Of a DNA stretch of 64,000 nucleotides, positions 36,558-48,547 are shown piece after piece. The first letter of the stretch is position 1, and the number at the start of each line of letters is the position of its first letter. The position numbers and the translations under genes were made by a program. This stretch comes from Gnetum montanum (taxonomy: Eukaryota; Streptophyta; Gnetopsida; Gnetales; Gnetaceae), in contig MNCI01013673.1 in the NCBI GenBank assembly GCA_015680685.1, positions 396,621 through 460,620 on the forward strand, given 5' to 3'. Under the pieces are notes generated by a model. The model had not been told where the DNA came from. It worked only from the letters and a program-made list of their open reading frames with translations, and ran no database searches.

Positions 36558-38689
36558 CTTAGGGAGCTTGTAGTAGCGTTGATGTCTCCTACTTACTTCT
36601 TCTTACATCTGCTTGTGTTGAATGTGCCCTACTGCCAGTAGTTGCTTCAAAAGTTGCGAAGGCTTAAGAGGTAGTAGGGTGTACTTTGAGGAATCTTTAT
36701 GCTCAAAGTTTAGTTTGAGTTGCGCAGATGTCTTAGGTGCAGGAATAGGAGGTTGTGCCATGTTGCCCTACTTGGGCATGGGGTTAGCTATGGGTACGAC
36801 CGATTTCTTGTTTCTCTTGTTACCATTATTACTAGGTCTAGGCTTGGCCTTACTTGCCACAGTGGCCACTATGGTTGTTGGAGCTTTATCCTTGTCCTTC
36901 TTTGTGAAGGTTTTTTTGTAGGAAATGTAGGCTGGGTCTTTGCTCACCTAGGCCATGTCCTATATACTCTTAGTCTAAGCAAAGGCTTGACTAAGACTGC
37001 GAGGGTCGAGGTAGTATAGTTTAGACTTGATAAAGTTGTTCACTACACCCTTAAAGATGGCCAACAAGTGGGCCTCCACAATGGGTTCGTGGATTTCATT
37101 GAGGGTCGTGCTCCAACACTGGATGAATTTCTAGACTGGTTCCAGAGGCTCCTGCTTCATGCTCATCAACTAATCTAGCATGATCTCCAGCTTCAAGTTG
37201 TACTTGAAGCGCATCACGAACTAGGTCAGAAGCTCTTCTAGAGTTGAAATGGATGAGCATGGTAGCGCGTAGTACCAATCTAAGGCTTTCCTAGTTAGGG
37301 ACATAGCAAAGACATGAATAATCATGTGCAATCATTGTTGCAATAGAAGAGACTCAAACCTAAAGGCAACTAGATGTGTGTTGGGATCCCCCTCCCCATT
37401 GTACTTTGTGAAGTGTGGGAGAGACATCCCTGGGGGTAATGTCAGAGTAGGGATTGCATGGCTAATGTGGTTGTCTTGGTAAAAGTCCATAACTTGTACC
37501 ATGACAGACCTGATAGCCTTGAGGCGTTTGATTTCCTCAGTGAGGGTCTGGATGAGCTAGAACGCTTGATCCAAACCCTACAATGGTGTAGGCTATTGGG
37601 GAACTGGTGAGGTAGCCCCCATCTATGGAATGGCGGGGGTGGCCATGTGACCCATCGGTGGTACTATTGGCGTAGCCCCCACAAGCAATGCTGCTTGCAC
37701 TATCCACCACCCAGTAGGTGGTGCAGTTGGAGCAGCAACTGTGGGTTGTGCCATCAAATTGACCACTTGTCTCACCTGCAGAATAGACCATAACCCTTTG
37801 TTGGGTTGTACCGTTTGCAGGGTTTGGTAGGTCTGAGGGTGAACATAATGAAACATCTGCGACAATTGTGGAATAGGCAAAGAAGTGAATGGGGTCCACC
37901 ACATGGATGGACCTGGGCCTGCCATAGTGGGTGGAACAAACGTGAACATAGAAATAAAAATGGAAGTTGCGTATGATTGCGAAATAGGTACAGTGTGAAC
38001 ATGCAGCAAGGTAGCCATGATTAGTGTGTGATGTGCTATAGGAATGGGCTGCTAAACAGTTTGTGGAGGCATAATTATTGCAAATGAAATAGGGGATAAG
38101 GGCATTGATACACCGGGAAGGTGACATGGCTACCCATTGTGGCTATAGTTGCATGCTGCAAGAGTGTAGGTGTGATGACAAAGGGAGTAGTGACAAGCAA
38201 CAGAATGGCCCAGAAGGACTGGGTAGGAGGGATAGGAATGGGGTTGGTTTGACCTCCCTCGTCAGATTGGGAATTGATTTTCTTCTATCCATCTTGAAAA
38301 GCATCATCCTGGTTAGACACCATGTCTTCCTGCTCCCTAAGCCTAGCCAACTGGATTAGTTGGTCTAGAAGCCTTTGGTTTGTCTGTGTCCAAGGTATGG
38401 AAGTGGTGGGAGTGGGAACAAATTTCTTCTTGTTGTAGTAAGTGAACTCGAAGCTACATTTTCCATCAAAATCATGTACATCCAAAGGTAGGTTTTCCTA
38501 AACCTTTGCACAGAGGAAGTTATAGTGTTCATGTTGTTGGGCTAAGCCTTCAAGTCCCCAGTTTTGAATCCTGAGGGATCGACATGTTTCCAGCATCGGG
38601 TTCAATGGTTGTTTGGCACCAGAAATGCCTTAAATCATGATGGGAACCTCGATGTTAAAGGTATTAGTAGTGGTAGTTGCAGAAGTCAT
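36558..38689 (-). pseudogene. Element B gag, N-terminal and core part
   Basis: The minus-strand ATG at 38689 opens Met-Thr-Ser followed by Ala/Thr residues. A proline-rich, low-complexity part follows (38130-37620), then the Tat-type Gag core: P-H-F-T-K-Y-N-G-E-G-D-P at about 37415-37380, then A-L-D-W-Y near 37290-37275. The C-terminal segment near 36740-36640 includes Y-T-L-L-P-L. Several stops and shifts break it. It would form the virus-like particle of the element. Confidence 0.75.
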
Positions 38690-38796
38690 TATTACTAAGC
38701 TAGACAGTTTTGCAAAGGGAAAAAAGCCAAGGAAACTAGAATGTTAAACAATTTTGTGATTGGGAAGAGAAAAAAAGTTGGTAAGCAATCAAAAAG

Positions 38797-39090
38797 AGGC
38801 TTTATGTCTTGCAGGGCTCCTGAGGATCCATCAAGGTGACCGATCTATACCACACAGCACGTAAACAACTCCAAAAGGGTGTCACATTTATGCTAGTGCA
38901 CGATAGATATGAAACATATGCAAGACTACCATAAGACAGGAATGTCAACTGGCAACTAGAGGCTTTATGTCCTGTAGGATTCCCAAGGAATTGTTGAGGT
39001 GACCAATCTACAACGCACGACACGTAAACAACCATAGATGGGTGTCAATTTTACGCTAATGCATATTAGGGTGCAGAAGGCTTACAAGAC
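38797..39090. repeat. Two-copy tandem repeat in the leader of element B
   Basis: Two copies of about 150 bases (38797-38950 and 38951-39090). Each starts near AGGCTTTATGTC and contains AGGTGACC-ATCTA, CACGTAAACAAC and GGGTGTCA. They lie between the 5' LTR and gag. Confidence 0.7.
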
Positions 39091-39111
39091 TACTATGACA
39101 TGTGAAAAGGG

Positions 39112-39139
39112 CACCAAAGGACCCTCCTTCTATCACCAG
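39112..39139 (-). other. Candidate primer-binding site of element B
   Basis: Just inside the 5' LTR the minus strand reads TGGTGATAGAAGGAGGG a few bases after the terminal CA. A PBS begins with TGG opposite the tRNA CCA end, so this is the likely site. I cannot assign the tRNA. Confidence 0.4.
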
Positions 39140-39145
39140 AAAAAC

Positions 39146-40657
39146 TGTACCAACCGAAAATGTTGACAGCTAGAAAAATGTTGATGGGCCATCAACCGCT
39201 AATAGTCTTGACCCCATTTCCATGGGAGGGCCATGCTATATGGGATGGAAATGGGGTACCCTGAACGATCTAGTCGATCAGACAAGGACTTAGTCGGTGT
39301 TAATATAACCTTTTGCAACGTGTAATTTGAAAAATAAGACTGATAGCGTGAAGTAATGCTTAAATGCAAAATAGATAGAAAACAATGTAAAATGCAATAG
39401 TAAACAAGGGATAATGTAAAATGCAATTAGAAAAATGCACCACTTCGAAGCTATAACCTCGCTCTATCAAGATGGATACAATCGGTTGCACAGTGCTGGG
39501 AGGTGCAAAGATCCTGAGAGTAACCAAGATGTGTAGAGCGAGATGGCTTTGTTCTTGAACGTAGGCTCAATTGTCAACAATGCAAAGTGCTACCAAGGTG
39601 GTATAAAAGAATAGGATAGCATGCCAACTAAAAGTGCTAATTTTCTACAAGGTTAAACAGAAAGCTTACAATGCTTGAGATTACAGTGCCAACTTTTTTC
39701 TTGTCAGCCAAAAAAATCGTTAGCCAACTAGATTGCTCAAAAAATAGAAACCCAAACCTTGATGGTCATTAGGGTATTTATAGGGTTAAGGGCATGTGAA
39801 AGATGTAGTTTCGACACCACGTGCCCTCGGCTTATGCTAACCTGTCTATGCTGCATGTGCCTGCATGATCATTGGGTGAGCCTGCCACATCATAATTACG
39901 CTATCAGAGCAATGGTGTAATTAGGTGAGGTGCATTAATGTCGCGTAACAGCTTGCCATGTTTTGGTATGCTTTGTAGCATAGCATTTTTGGCATGGCAT
40001 AGCATTTTGTTACGCTATGCAGCATAGCATAGCATAGCCACCAGTTTGAAATGAGAAACTTGCATTGTTTCCTACTGCATGCGTTAGAAACCTTTGGAGT
40101 GCACTAACTATTTTTTGCATTTTTGCTACACTATACTACACTACGTAGCATATCGTAGCGTAGAAACTAGCCTTAGTTGCAAAAATGTCGCCAATCTGCA
40201 AACTTTTCCTTTTGCATTCCGAAACATGCAAACTTGCTGATCCCACCCTTCGAGTTGCCTTCTGTCACTTTCGCAGAATTGTTACGCCTCGCTATGCCTT
40301 GTAGCTTAGCATAGTGTAGCAACAAACATGACTTGATTTTGCCAAGTTTGCCACTTTCTGATGGAAAGAGACATTGCCAAAGGACTCGAAGTTAGGCGAG
40401 GGGGCTGATTGTCTAGATTTTGCTACACTGTGCTATGCTACGTAGTATAGCATAGCGTAGAACTGTGCTTCTGCAAATGTCTTTTGAAGTTTTCTACACT
40501 ACACAGCATAGCGTAGCAAGACTTATTGACTTAGAAAAATTGCTGAACTAGACAATCTAAACATCATAGCATCCATCACTTGAAGAACTATTGTAACACT
40601 ACGTGAATTGCAAAGGCTTGGTGAAGCAGGCATGCCTTCAAATTTTTGGGTTTTTCA
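39146..40657 (-). repeat. 5' LTR of element B
   Basis: 1,512 bases, paired with 20184-21715. The TATA box is TATTTATA at 39775-39782 (minus-strand TATAAATA). U3 has palindromic CTACGTAGCATA clusters near 40020, 40140, 40440 and 40510. Differences from the 3' LTR are numerous, so the insertion is not recent. Confidence 0.9.
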
Positions 40658-40662
40658 AAATA
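40658..40662. repeat. Target-site duplication of element B, right copy
   Basis: AAATA, identical to 20179-20183. Confidence 0.85.
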
Positions 40663-42154
40663 GATAAGACTACATTTAAAAAAGTTAAAAAATTTTATAC
40701 ATGATGTGCATATAACTTCTCTAAAAATTTGAGAAAGTTTTTAGGGTTTCAAGTGAACAATGTGAAAACACCCAAGATGTAATTGTTAAGTTTCATGGAA
40801 TAGAAGATAGAGTACATGTTTGGAGACATCGAAACCACATGAAGCAAAATGAGAATGGGAATGGCTTTTAGATATATGAGGATCTTACTCAAAGGGAACT
40901 TGTAAAAAAGGTTAAATAATGGAAAAAGATTAAGGCAACTCATGAATAGAGTTTTGTAGCATATCTAAATACTAAAAACATGGTAGACATTACAAATACA
41001 CAATATTCCAAAAATTATTTAAAAAACATATAGACCCCTTAAGGTGTGTATTTCATAACATTAATGGTAGAATTGTAAATCAAATTATTTATTTGAATAT
41101 TATTAGCTTCTTTGATAGCTTTGATATTTTATGTTTTATTAAAACTTGGGAAGATGTTAATTTTCTAGATTTTGTATTTTCTAGATTTATTAAATTTATT
41201 ACAAGAAATACTAGAGTACGACGAAGAGATAGACCTTCTAGTGGCATTGCAGTGTTAGTGAGGAAATCTCTTAAAAATTGTGTGCTTTTAAAAATAATTG
41301 ATTATCATAAAAAATATGCTATTTTGCTCCTAGATATGCTATTTTAAAAATTTATCTATGTGGCCTCAAGATAAATCTTGCAATTATTTAATTATATGTT
41401 CTTATCAAGATATTGATTTTATTAAGGATTTGAAAGTTAGAGAGAAGATTTAGTAGAGTCTTACCATCATCATTTTGAGTTTTTGTTACAAATTCAATTT
41501 TTTAGACAAAAAAATAAGAATAGAAAATAATTTCAATACAAAATCATCCCAAAGGCAAGAAAAAATATATGAAGGAAACACATAACAAATAGACTCTTGA
41601 AAGATGACAGAAGAAGCTTGAATAAATTTTACTTGTAGCAACCAAGCAAGTTATGCATTCACATCAAAAAGGGTACTCAAAAGAGTTTGTTTAACAAAGA
41701 TTGCATACAAGATAGACAAAATATTAAGAATGCAAATAAGAGTCATAGGAAAAATTTAGTTAAGAAATATAAATGGTTGATTAGAATCAAGATAATGAAA
41801 TTTATCATGGAACAGCCGAAATATTTTACTTACATCATTAAGAAAACCTAGACAATTTTAGCAATGTTTTGTCCTAAAGCCCCTTCATCATTTATTTTTT
41901 CTTTTCAAGATATTTTCTCATCTTACAATAAGATATTTATAGGAGAAGATGATAATTCTACTATAATTTTATAATAAGCATCTCTCCAAATTACTCTTAA
42001 GGAAGTCATAGAGGATATTAAAAAGATAGCATTTGGCAAAGCTATAGGTTTATATATATAATTATTAAAGTAGGTAGGATCTTCTATTCATAAAAAAAAT
42101 TGACATAGCTTATATTTAGCAATGGAGCAATCTATCTTGTTATATAAAAAGGGA
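40663..42154 (+). mobile_element. LINE piece 2 (end of ORF1, endonuclease, start of RT)
   Basis: Continues piece 1 across element B. The region 41093-41345 encodes an endonuclease-like segment in an 84-codon ORF, with T-R-N-T-R and S-G-I-A-V-L-V-R, typical of the apurinic-type endonuclease of plant L1 elements. At 42000-42150 the decayed reading reaches the RT segment preceding K-G-D-K-T. It is cut at 42154 by E2, inside the target duplication AGGGA. Confidence 0.75.
42150..42154. repeat. Target-site duplication of E2, left copy
   Basis: AGGGA next to the TGATGAG end of the 5' LTR; the same five bases follow the 3' LTR at 49424-49428. Confidence 0.9.
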
Positions 42155-43185
42155 TGATGAGATGTGATTCACATGAGTCGCGATATCGCGGCCGTCGTGA
42201 TATCGCATCGTCCCTTGTGATGTCGCGTACGCGATATCGCGGTCCATCGTCAAATCTATAAATAAGAGGTGGCACTCCCCTTATTTTCCATCCTAGTTTA
42301 GAAGTAAGGAAACTTTAGTAGTTTTATCACTCCAAAGATAGAATATTTTCCATTTTCCCACAATAGGAGTCCTAGAGTGAATGGATCTTTATTCGAGCAA
42401 CATTGTACCTAAACACAAGTTGTGTATGGAAATAAAGACAAACTTGATTGGATAAACCTTGTAGTGCATGGAATGGGATTTTACTTAAATTTTATTTATT
42501 GCTTTCCTAGAATGTCGTATGAGTACGACTTGATTACGAGCATCTAAGGATGTGTACAGTTAGTCAAGGAATCGGCTGCTCATTGCAACGCAGTATGAGT
42601 ACGACTTGATTACCAGCATCTTGTGTGACTACTTAGTAACCCAGTGGTGTATCTAGGATCTACACTTGGTAATCCTAGTGGTAGTTGTGCACAATGATGT
42701 GTACGGTTAGTCAAGGAATTAGCTGCTCATCGCACTTAGGCTAGCTAGACTCTCTCAATCCTTTCCTCCTAGTTAAGTGCCTCAGTACGACCACTTCGAG
42801 CACGTGCGTTACGTGTGGTAATCCCAGTGATGATTAGTGTTTAGTAGCCATGGTTGCATCAATTTAGGGTGTGTACGGTAAGTGGGAACAGATGCTGACG
42901 TTAGTTAATTTAGACTTAGTTCATTAGTTAGTGTTAGTTAGTTTCTCAACCCTTCACCCTTTAGCATAGAAGACATAAAACATATAAAAGACTATAAAAA
43001 TCATATACCTCGAACTTACTTAACCATACACCATGAAAACTACAAGTAAGTCTGGAAAGACAATGAATGATTAACCCCAAGTGTTCCATGGGTCTTGTAG
43101 GCATTTAGTTTGCGGAGTTCGACTGGATCACATGTGCTACACTCGTTTCGTATGGTTGAGTGTAGGGGTACCTCGCCACTCATCA
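42155..43185 (+). repeat. 5' LTR of E2
   Basis: 1,031 bases, TGATGAGATG to CACTCATCA. U3 ends in a palindrome cluster (42178-42242) before TATAAATA (42257-42264). R/U5 contains AATAAAGAC near 42440. Two diverged tandem units built on TATGAGTACGACTTGATTAC and GTGTACGGTTAGTCAAGGAA lie at 42510-42740. Confidence 0.9.
42178..42242. promoter_or_regulatory. GCGATATCGC palindrome cluster in E2 U3
   Basis: Several overlapping perfect or near-perfect palindromes (CGCGATATCGCG, GTACGCGATATCGC) within 65 bases, ending 14 bases before the TATA box. Very rich in CpG, unlike the AT-rich surroundings. The same cluster occurs in the other LTRs of the family at 48570-48655, 56459-56515 and 63589-63656. Confidence 0.6.
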
Positions 43186-43203
43186 TTGGCGCTGTTGCCG
43201 GGG
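43186..43203 (+). other. Primer-binding site of E2
   Basis: TTGGCGCTGTTGCCGGGG follows the LTR directly. It is complementary, with one mismatch, to the 3' end of plant tRNA-Asp(GUC), which ends in CCCCGGCAACGGCGCCA as I know it. Confidence 0.75.
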
Positions 43204-43330
43204 CCTTAGTGTTTATGTGCCGAATAGAACATAAAGGATATCACTCACATTGTTGTGAGCCTAAATGAACCTTCAGGTTAATCAAAAGAGAAATTTATAT
43301 AACAGTAAATTAGCACACTGATAAATCAAA

Positions 43331-45800
43331 ATTTCTTCTTCTCATAAGAGCAACTCACCACCTAAGGACCATACACGAGACAGTCGGAAACATAAAACAC
43401 ATAGCCAAAATCAGCCAAGTCCTAAATAATACAAGATAGTTTATACTCATCCCAATGAGTATATTCCAGACTTTACCTTTATCCTCCATCAGGATGAACA
43501 GCTGCGATGGAGAGATTTGCAAGGTAACATTGTGTTACCCCTAGATCAATCAATCTCTTGCATGCTTTTCGATGCCTTGGAATAGATTGGCATGACTAAA
43601 TTATATGTTGAATACATTGTGGAAGACTTTGATACAAGGGATTATCACCCCAAAGAAGCACAATGTATGAGAGACTCAAGGTAGGAGAGTCAAAAAAAAC
43701 TTCTGAAGGGAAAAGGTCTGCACGTCCTTAGCAAAATAGAAGATGAGGAGCCCCTTATAATGGGTTCTTTAGCAAACAATGGTCCCCCTCCTAACGATGA
43801 TGAGGAGGTTGGGTATCAGAACCTATGATCAATGATACATAACCATGGTTCTGATGCCCGTGAACACCAACTGTTCATAGAGGGGACAACCACTCATGCT
43901 AAGGATGGGCACTTAGATCATCACCACAATTAGGGCCATAGAAGCCAAAGAAAAGGTAAGAAACATCATCATGGAGATGGTTCCCCTTCTTCTTCCCCTT
44001 CTTCACATCACTCACCTTCTCCTTCCACATCTGGGTGTAGCCATCATGAACACAACGGAGAGGATAAAGGTAGATAAAATAAAAGACCTCGACAAGAAAG
44101 TCGAGAGAGAGGACAAGGGCAAGGACGTAGGGAGAGTAGGGAACAACATAGACATCACAAGTGTCATGAAAGAAATGATCATGACGAGCCCCTACTCACA
44201 ACCCAAAGTTAGGATTCCCACAAGGCATTTAAAAGATAGTCAGATCAAACAATTAGACATGAACAATATCCCACGATTTGAAGGGGGATATAATGCTGAT
44301 TTGCAAAATCATTTACAGGCATTCCACAATGCCTGTGCCTTTCAGAATATAGAAAATGAGTGGCAAAAACATAAGTTATTTCCAAGAACACTCACCAAAG
44401 AAGAAGAGAGTTGGTACCAGTCCTTAGAATCAAAAACCATCACGAGGTGGAGTACGATGCTAGAACTATTCAACAAAAAGTATCAAACGTACTCTAGAGT
44501 GTCCAATTTGCATAAGCAAATCCAAGGCTGGAAGCAAGGTACTCATGAACCCTTGGATTCTTCCATGGCCCACTACTACACATTGTTACATTATTGCTCG
44601 GGCCATGGGTACGCTCAGAGGGATCAACTTCACCACATCATGGATGGGCTAAGGCATGAAACTAGAAGAACCCTTGGAACTTATGACCGAGGGAGACTCT
44701 CACAACTTAGAGCCCATGAAGTACATAGCTTGTTGAAACAGGTAGAAAAAGAAGAAGGTGAGCTATGAAAAAGGGAAAGTGTGGAAGAGTACAACCATGA
44801 TCCCTCTCTTTGAAAGAAGGGAGAGAAATTTTGCGATGAAGAGGATGAGTCACCAATAAAAGAGTTGGTGAACAGGAAGACCTTACCAATTCAAAATTTG
44901 AAAACAGAAATAGCGGCTAAGGTAGATGACGTATGGAGTTCCTTAGACTCTAAAATTGAAACTGTCTTAAAAATTGTAGAAGAGTCTAAGGTAGAAAAAA
45001 GTAGTGACAAAGATAAGAAAACGTGGAGAGATTTAAGCCTTGCACATAACAAGGGTAAGAGGAAAATCACTAACTCCGATGTGGCTGTGGACTTTGACAC
45101 AGACGATGATGGCGGATGTGAGATCTACCACTATGACCATCCTAAGAGATGTTGCCCCATCATTTCACATCTATAGGAGTCTGGGGTGTATGCGCTTAAT
45201 CCAAGACTCAACCAATGGCAAACACCCCAAAGGTTACCTTATCCACAAGGTAACCCAAGGTAGTTCCACCAACCCTTAACGTATTATCCAAGTGGAACTC
45301 CATCATAGCCCATCGGACAGCATCAAAAGTGGCAATACCCATAGTCATGGAGGATGCCATTGCTAAAACATTAGTACCCTTACCAGTAGCCTGACCCTTA
45401 TGGATATTATGTGCAACAGCTAATTTCTCCAAGTGACTCTATGAGTCACACAACCCCCAACCATCACTACCAAGTTTGGAAGTACTTCAGAAGGACTCCT
45501 TCTCCTCTGGGATATACCGCATACCCACATCATCCTCCTAATCCATCCGCACCTCTTCCACCACAAGTAGTTCCCATAACACCTCCTACTCCAGTAATGC
45601 AAGGGGAACTTGCTTCTCAACCGCAGCAACGTCAAGCTACGAGAGCTATAAAGATCCAACCTGCTGTTGGTTTTGAAAACTGTAAAAGGAGAAGACCTTT
45701 CTTCAAAACCAAAACCCCAGACAAACTCTTGCAACAACAAGAGTTTGGGCCCATGTACACTCCTCCACCATCTAACACTTCGGAGCACCCTTCAGTCCAA
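43331..45800 (+). pseudogene. E2 gag
   Basis: The start codon has become ATT at 43331 (E3 has ATG in the same context). The N-terminal part parallels E3; a low-complexity Ser/His/Pro segment follows, then a 265-codon open part (43971-44768) containing the retrotransposon-gag core with F-E-G-G-Y, L-F-P-R-T-L and W-Y-Q-S-L. A charged helical region and C-E-I-Y-H-Y-D-H-P-K-R-C-C (about 45118-45156) follow, then a Pro/Gln-rich tail. At least five stops or shifts. Confidence 0.8.
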
Positions 45801-45839
45801 CAGAGCGTAACACATACGGTTATGTTAATGCATACCATA

Positions 45840-46640
45840 ACCGACTGGATTAAGGTAGGCCACCTTCCTAGGAAACTAATTGACCCTAGGAGTTCCTTAA
45901 TCTATTTACAAATCATCGGAAATAAACCACATAGGGCTCTTGTTGACTCAGGTTCCGGAGTCAACTTAATTTCATGAGAGATGTATCACACCTGGAACCT
46001 ACCCCAAGTTAAGAAGAGAAACATTCAACTAGAGTTGGCAGACCAGTCCATCACCATTCCCTTGGTGGACGACATCATTACCACTGTGTGTGGTTGGTCT
46101 TACCCAGTTGATTTTCTAGTAATTGAAGTGAACAACAACGAAGGGGAATTCCTAATTATAATGGGAAGGGCATAGCTAAGTACAATAAACACATGGCTTA
46201 GGATTCAAAATCTTTCCTTGGAAATCTCTAAGATAAACATTTGTGGAACAATCGAGAAGAGGAAAGTTCCATGCATCATATACAGTGATTCATTGGGTGA
46301 TGACACGGAGGAAATGCCTCCATGTAATAGGTGTGCTCTTGAAACTTTGAAACAAAGATGCCTGTATGTAGCAACCACAAAACTAGTAGTAGACACCTCG
46401 TGGTTGATAACTACTTGATGGAGCAACCAAATATGCATGGAACAAACTGAGGAGACCAGCCATGCCAACAATGAAGGCATAGACACATTGGAATATGAGC
46501 ATCGCCCACTTCCATCCCTTAATCTAAGATCATCAATTGGGAGAAGTTGGAAGCTTTTAAGAAATTCAAATAGGCCCTCATTATTTTGGATCTCTCCCAT
46601 ACAACTCAGTCATGGGGGAGATGGCCACCTATGCTAATCA
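45840..46640 (+). pseudogene. E2 protease and C-terminal extension
   Basis: Asp-Ser-Gly-Ser at about 45945-45957 is the retropepsin active site, followed by V-N-L-I-S and a stop. The flap and I-I-M-G-R-A follow at about 46155-46175. The reading then passes through a 130-codon extension, also found in E3, and ends in S-H-G-G-D-G-H-L-C near 46610-46635. That last part aligns with DNA downstream of integrase in E1, so the pol deletion point lies just before it (about 46540). Confidence 0.75.
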
Positions 46641-48185
46641 TATGGTGCCCTCAGTTCTTTTTCAATTTTTTTACGCATTTTTGTTTTACAAATTTCTTTA
46701 AATCTTATAATTTTTGTTTTACAACTTTCTTTAACTTTTCTAGTTTTTTTTTTACAACATTGTTATACTTTTTCCATTTTGTGTGTGTGTGTGTGTGTTC
46801 CACCATGTAAGTTTGTCACCCAATAAGTGTTCAGAATGATGGTATGAACTGTTTTTCATATTGATAATGTTTGGTTTTTACCTTTAAGTCACAATGTTGA
46901 TACTAAGGTATGTTTCTTTTGATATGGCAGGCAATGAGACCACTTCATCCATTCATCCACCAATTTTTATGATCTCTCTGGGCTTGGAATTGTATAGTCC
47001 CCTTCTAATAAGAACCTAAACGAATCAATGACTAAGTATTTCTCAAACTAAGGAAGGACTCAAGGATTGAAAAAGGTATGAATTTAAAGGAACTTGATGC
47101 TTTTGTGTTGGTCATTCTCTTGGATGCTTGGATGTTTTCTTCTTCAGTTTTCTTGTTGTTCCGATGTTACCCAACTATTGGAAGCTGAGATAATAAAAAT
47201 AAAAACTCTTTGCATGGTGTGGTTCTCACACATAGAAACACAAAACACAAAAAAAAATAAAACTAAGTGAGAATTCAAAGCACGCTCCTTAGAAGAAATA
47301 AATTTGGGCTATAAGCACTAGTTATGGAACTAAAATTGTTCCCTCTAACTAAGGCCCTTCTTGCTTCCCATTCTCTCCTTTGTTTCATTGGAATGGTGGT
47401 GACTCTTGGGGAAGGCATTCTTATTATTCAAGTGGATGGTTTAGCCGAATGAATTAATACGAAGTCATTGGATGTGGTTGGTTTGAGGCTGGAGTTGGAA
47501 TGAAACTTGCCAAGTCACATTAATCATGCAACACACAAGGGGCTGTACACCACCTTGTTCTTGGGATTCCATTCCATTCTCTTCTCTCCATCCTTCTCTC
47601 CATTGTTCACCTCATTGCTGGTTGTATCAGTAGTGTACATATTTTGGTTGATGCATTATTTTCTTTTTGGTAAATTCTTACGGTTAAGATTTTAACTCTT
47701 GTTCCAAATGGCATTCCCAGGGCCTATGGACTCTTTGAATGTGGGTTTGTTAGGGTATTAAAGGCATGAGCCTACTTTGGAAAGGACCCACTAACATTCC
47801 TATTTAGAGCATTAGTTAAATTCTTTCACATAACATTTTGCAATTAATTTTATTTTGTTCATTACCATCTTGACATCCATTTCACTGATGTTTTCAGTTA
47901 TCCCTTTTTATCTATCTTTCTTACTCCTTTTCTTTCTCCATTCTAATGCTACCGAAGGTTCGTGATTAGTCATGGGGTATGGGGCTTGATTTTTTTGAAT
48001 TTCTCCTAGCCTCAAATTTTTTTATTTTCTTCCTAACCCCTACACCTTCAGTACTCATCATTAATATATTCCCAGATCCGTATTAGCCATACCACAACCT
48101 AGCCAATGTACCTCACCGAAGCAAGGTATCAATTACATGATGATTCATTTACCCTTGCTAATATAATATTGTGTTGTGTGTGCAG
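46641..48185 (+). other. E2 noncoding region with T-rich tract
   Basis: Contains the family T-rich tract (46660-46775), a (GT)n run at about 46781-46799 and about 1.3 kb alignable with E3 54700-56080. No gene seen. The end of the region (48170-48185) has a splice-acceptor-like TGTGTGTGCAG before the ATG of the small ORF. Confidence 0.55.
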
Positions 48186-48372
48186 ATGGCGATTATACAA
48201 ACAACGGATTGGATCTAGAGCAAACACTTGGAATGGAGCAGTGTTGAAGCAGCTATGCAAGGAGCAAGATCGATGGTGCACTTACGGATGGACAACAAAA
48301 GACGCAATCTTGGCATTGGCAGCAACAACACTTCTTTCTCTCTCTCTTTCTCAGCTGCCAACTAAGGCCTAA
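48186..48372 (+). pseudogene. Small conserved ORF of E2 (frameshifted copy)
   Basis: Copy of the E3 ORF at 56088-56312, with one extra base near 48200 that shifts the first codons. From about 48220 it reads N-T-W-N-G, then C-K-E-Q-D-R-W and Y-G-W-T-T-K-D-A-I-L-A-L-A-A-T-T. In the 31 codons compared with E3, ten codons differ and five of those are synonymous. Function unknown. Confidence 0.5.
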
Positions 48373-48537
48373 TGTCATTGTAATAAGGTGTTCACCCTTG
48401 TTGTCATGAACACCAGTTTTGTCAAGTCTTGTAATGATGATCCGTTCACATGTCATCCCATTAGTTCCATTCCCCTCAATAATTTCATACCTTCCCGATA
48501 TTATTGTAAGGAACTCAAGGATGAGTTTTCATTCGGT

Positions 48538-48547
48538 AATGGGGGTA
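48538..48547 (+). other. E2 polypurine tract
   Basis: AATGGGGGTA directly before the TGATGAG start of the 3' LTR. Confidence 0.65.

Larger units (their letters stand above)
20184..40657 (-). mobile_element. B, 20.5-kb Tat-lineage Ty3/gypsy element
   Basis: Complete minus-strand element with TG...CA LTRs at both ends and a 5-base AAATA target duplication. Order, read on the minus strand: 5' LTR (40657-39146), leader, gag (38689-36558, then 33785-33020 after a nested insertion), protease (about 32860-32388), a 6-kb interval holding an antisense gene, RT (26440-25195), RNase H, a second archaeal-type RNase H, integrase (24219-23077), 3' untranslated region, polypurine tract, 3' LTR (21715-20184). 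The dual RNase H marks the Tat lineage, which includes the giant Ogre-type elements. All reading frames carry stops, so this copy is not autonomous. Confidence 0.9.

Noticed and set aside
37096-38127. Minus-strand ORFs at 37537-38127 and 37096-37278 as separate genes
   Set aside because: The first is an alternative frame across the proline-rich part of gag, and the second overlaps the gag core in the wrong frame.
42178-42245. Palindromic CpG-rich repeats as a CRISPR array or bacterial insert
   Set aside because: There are no spacers or constant repeat length, and they occur at the same place in four LTRs of a plant retrotransposon family.
48106-48185. Upstream extension of the small E2 ORF
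   Set aside because: The upstream codons are in spacer DNA and are not conserved with E3 in that frame; the conserved part starts after the ATG at 48186.
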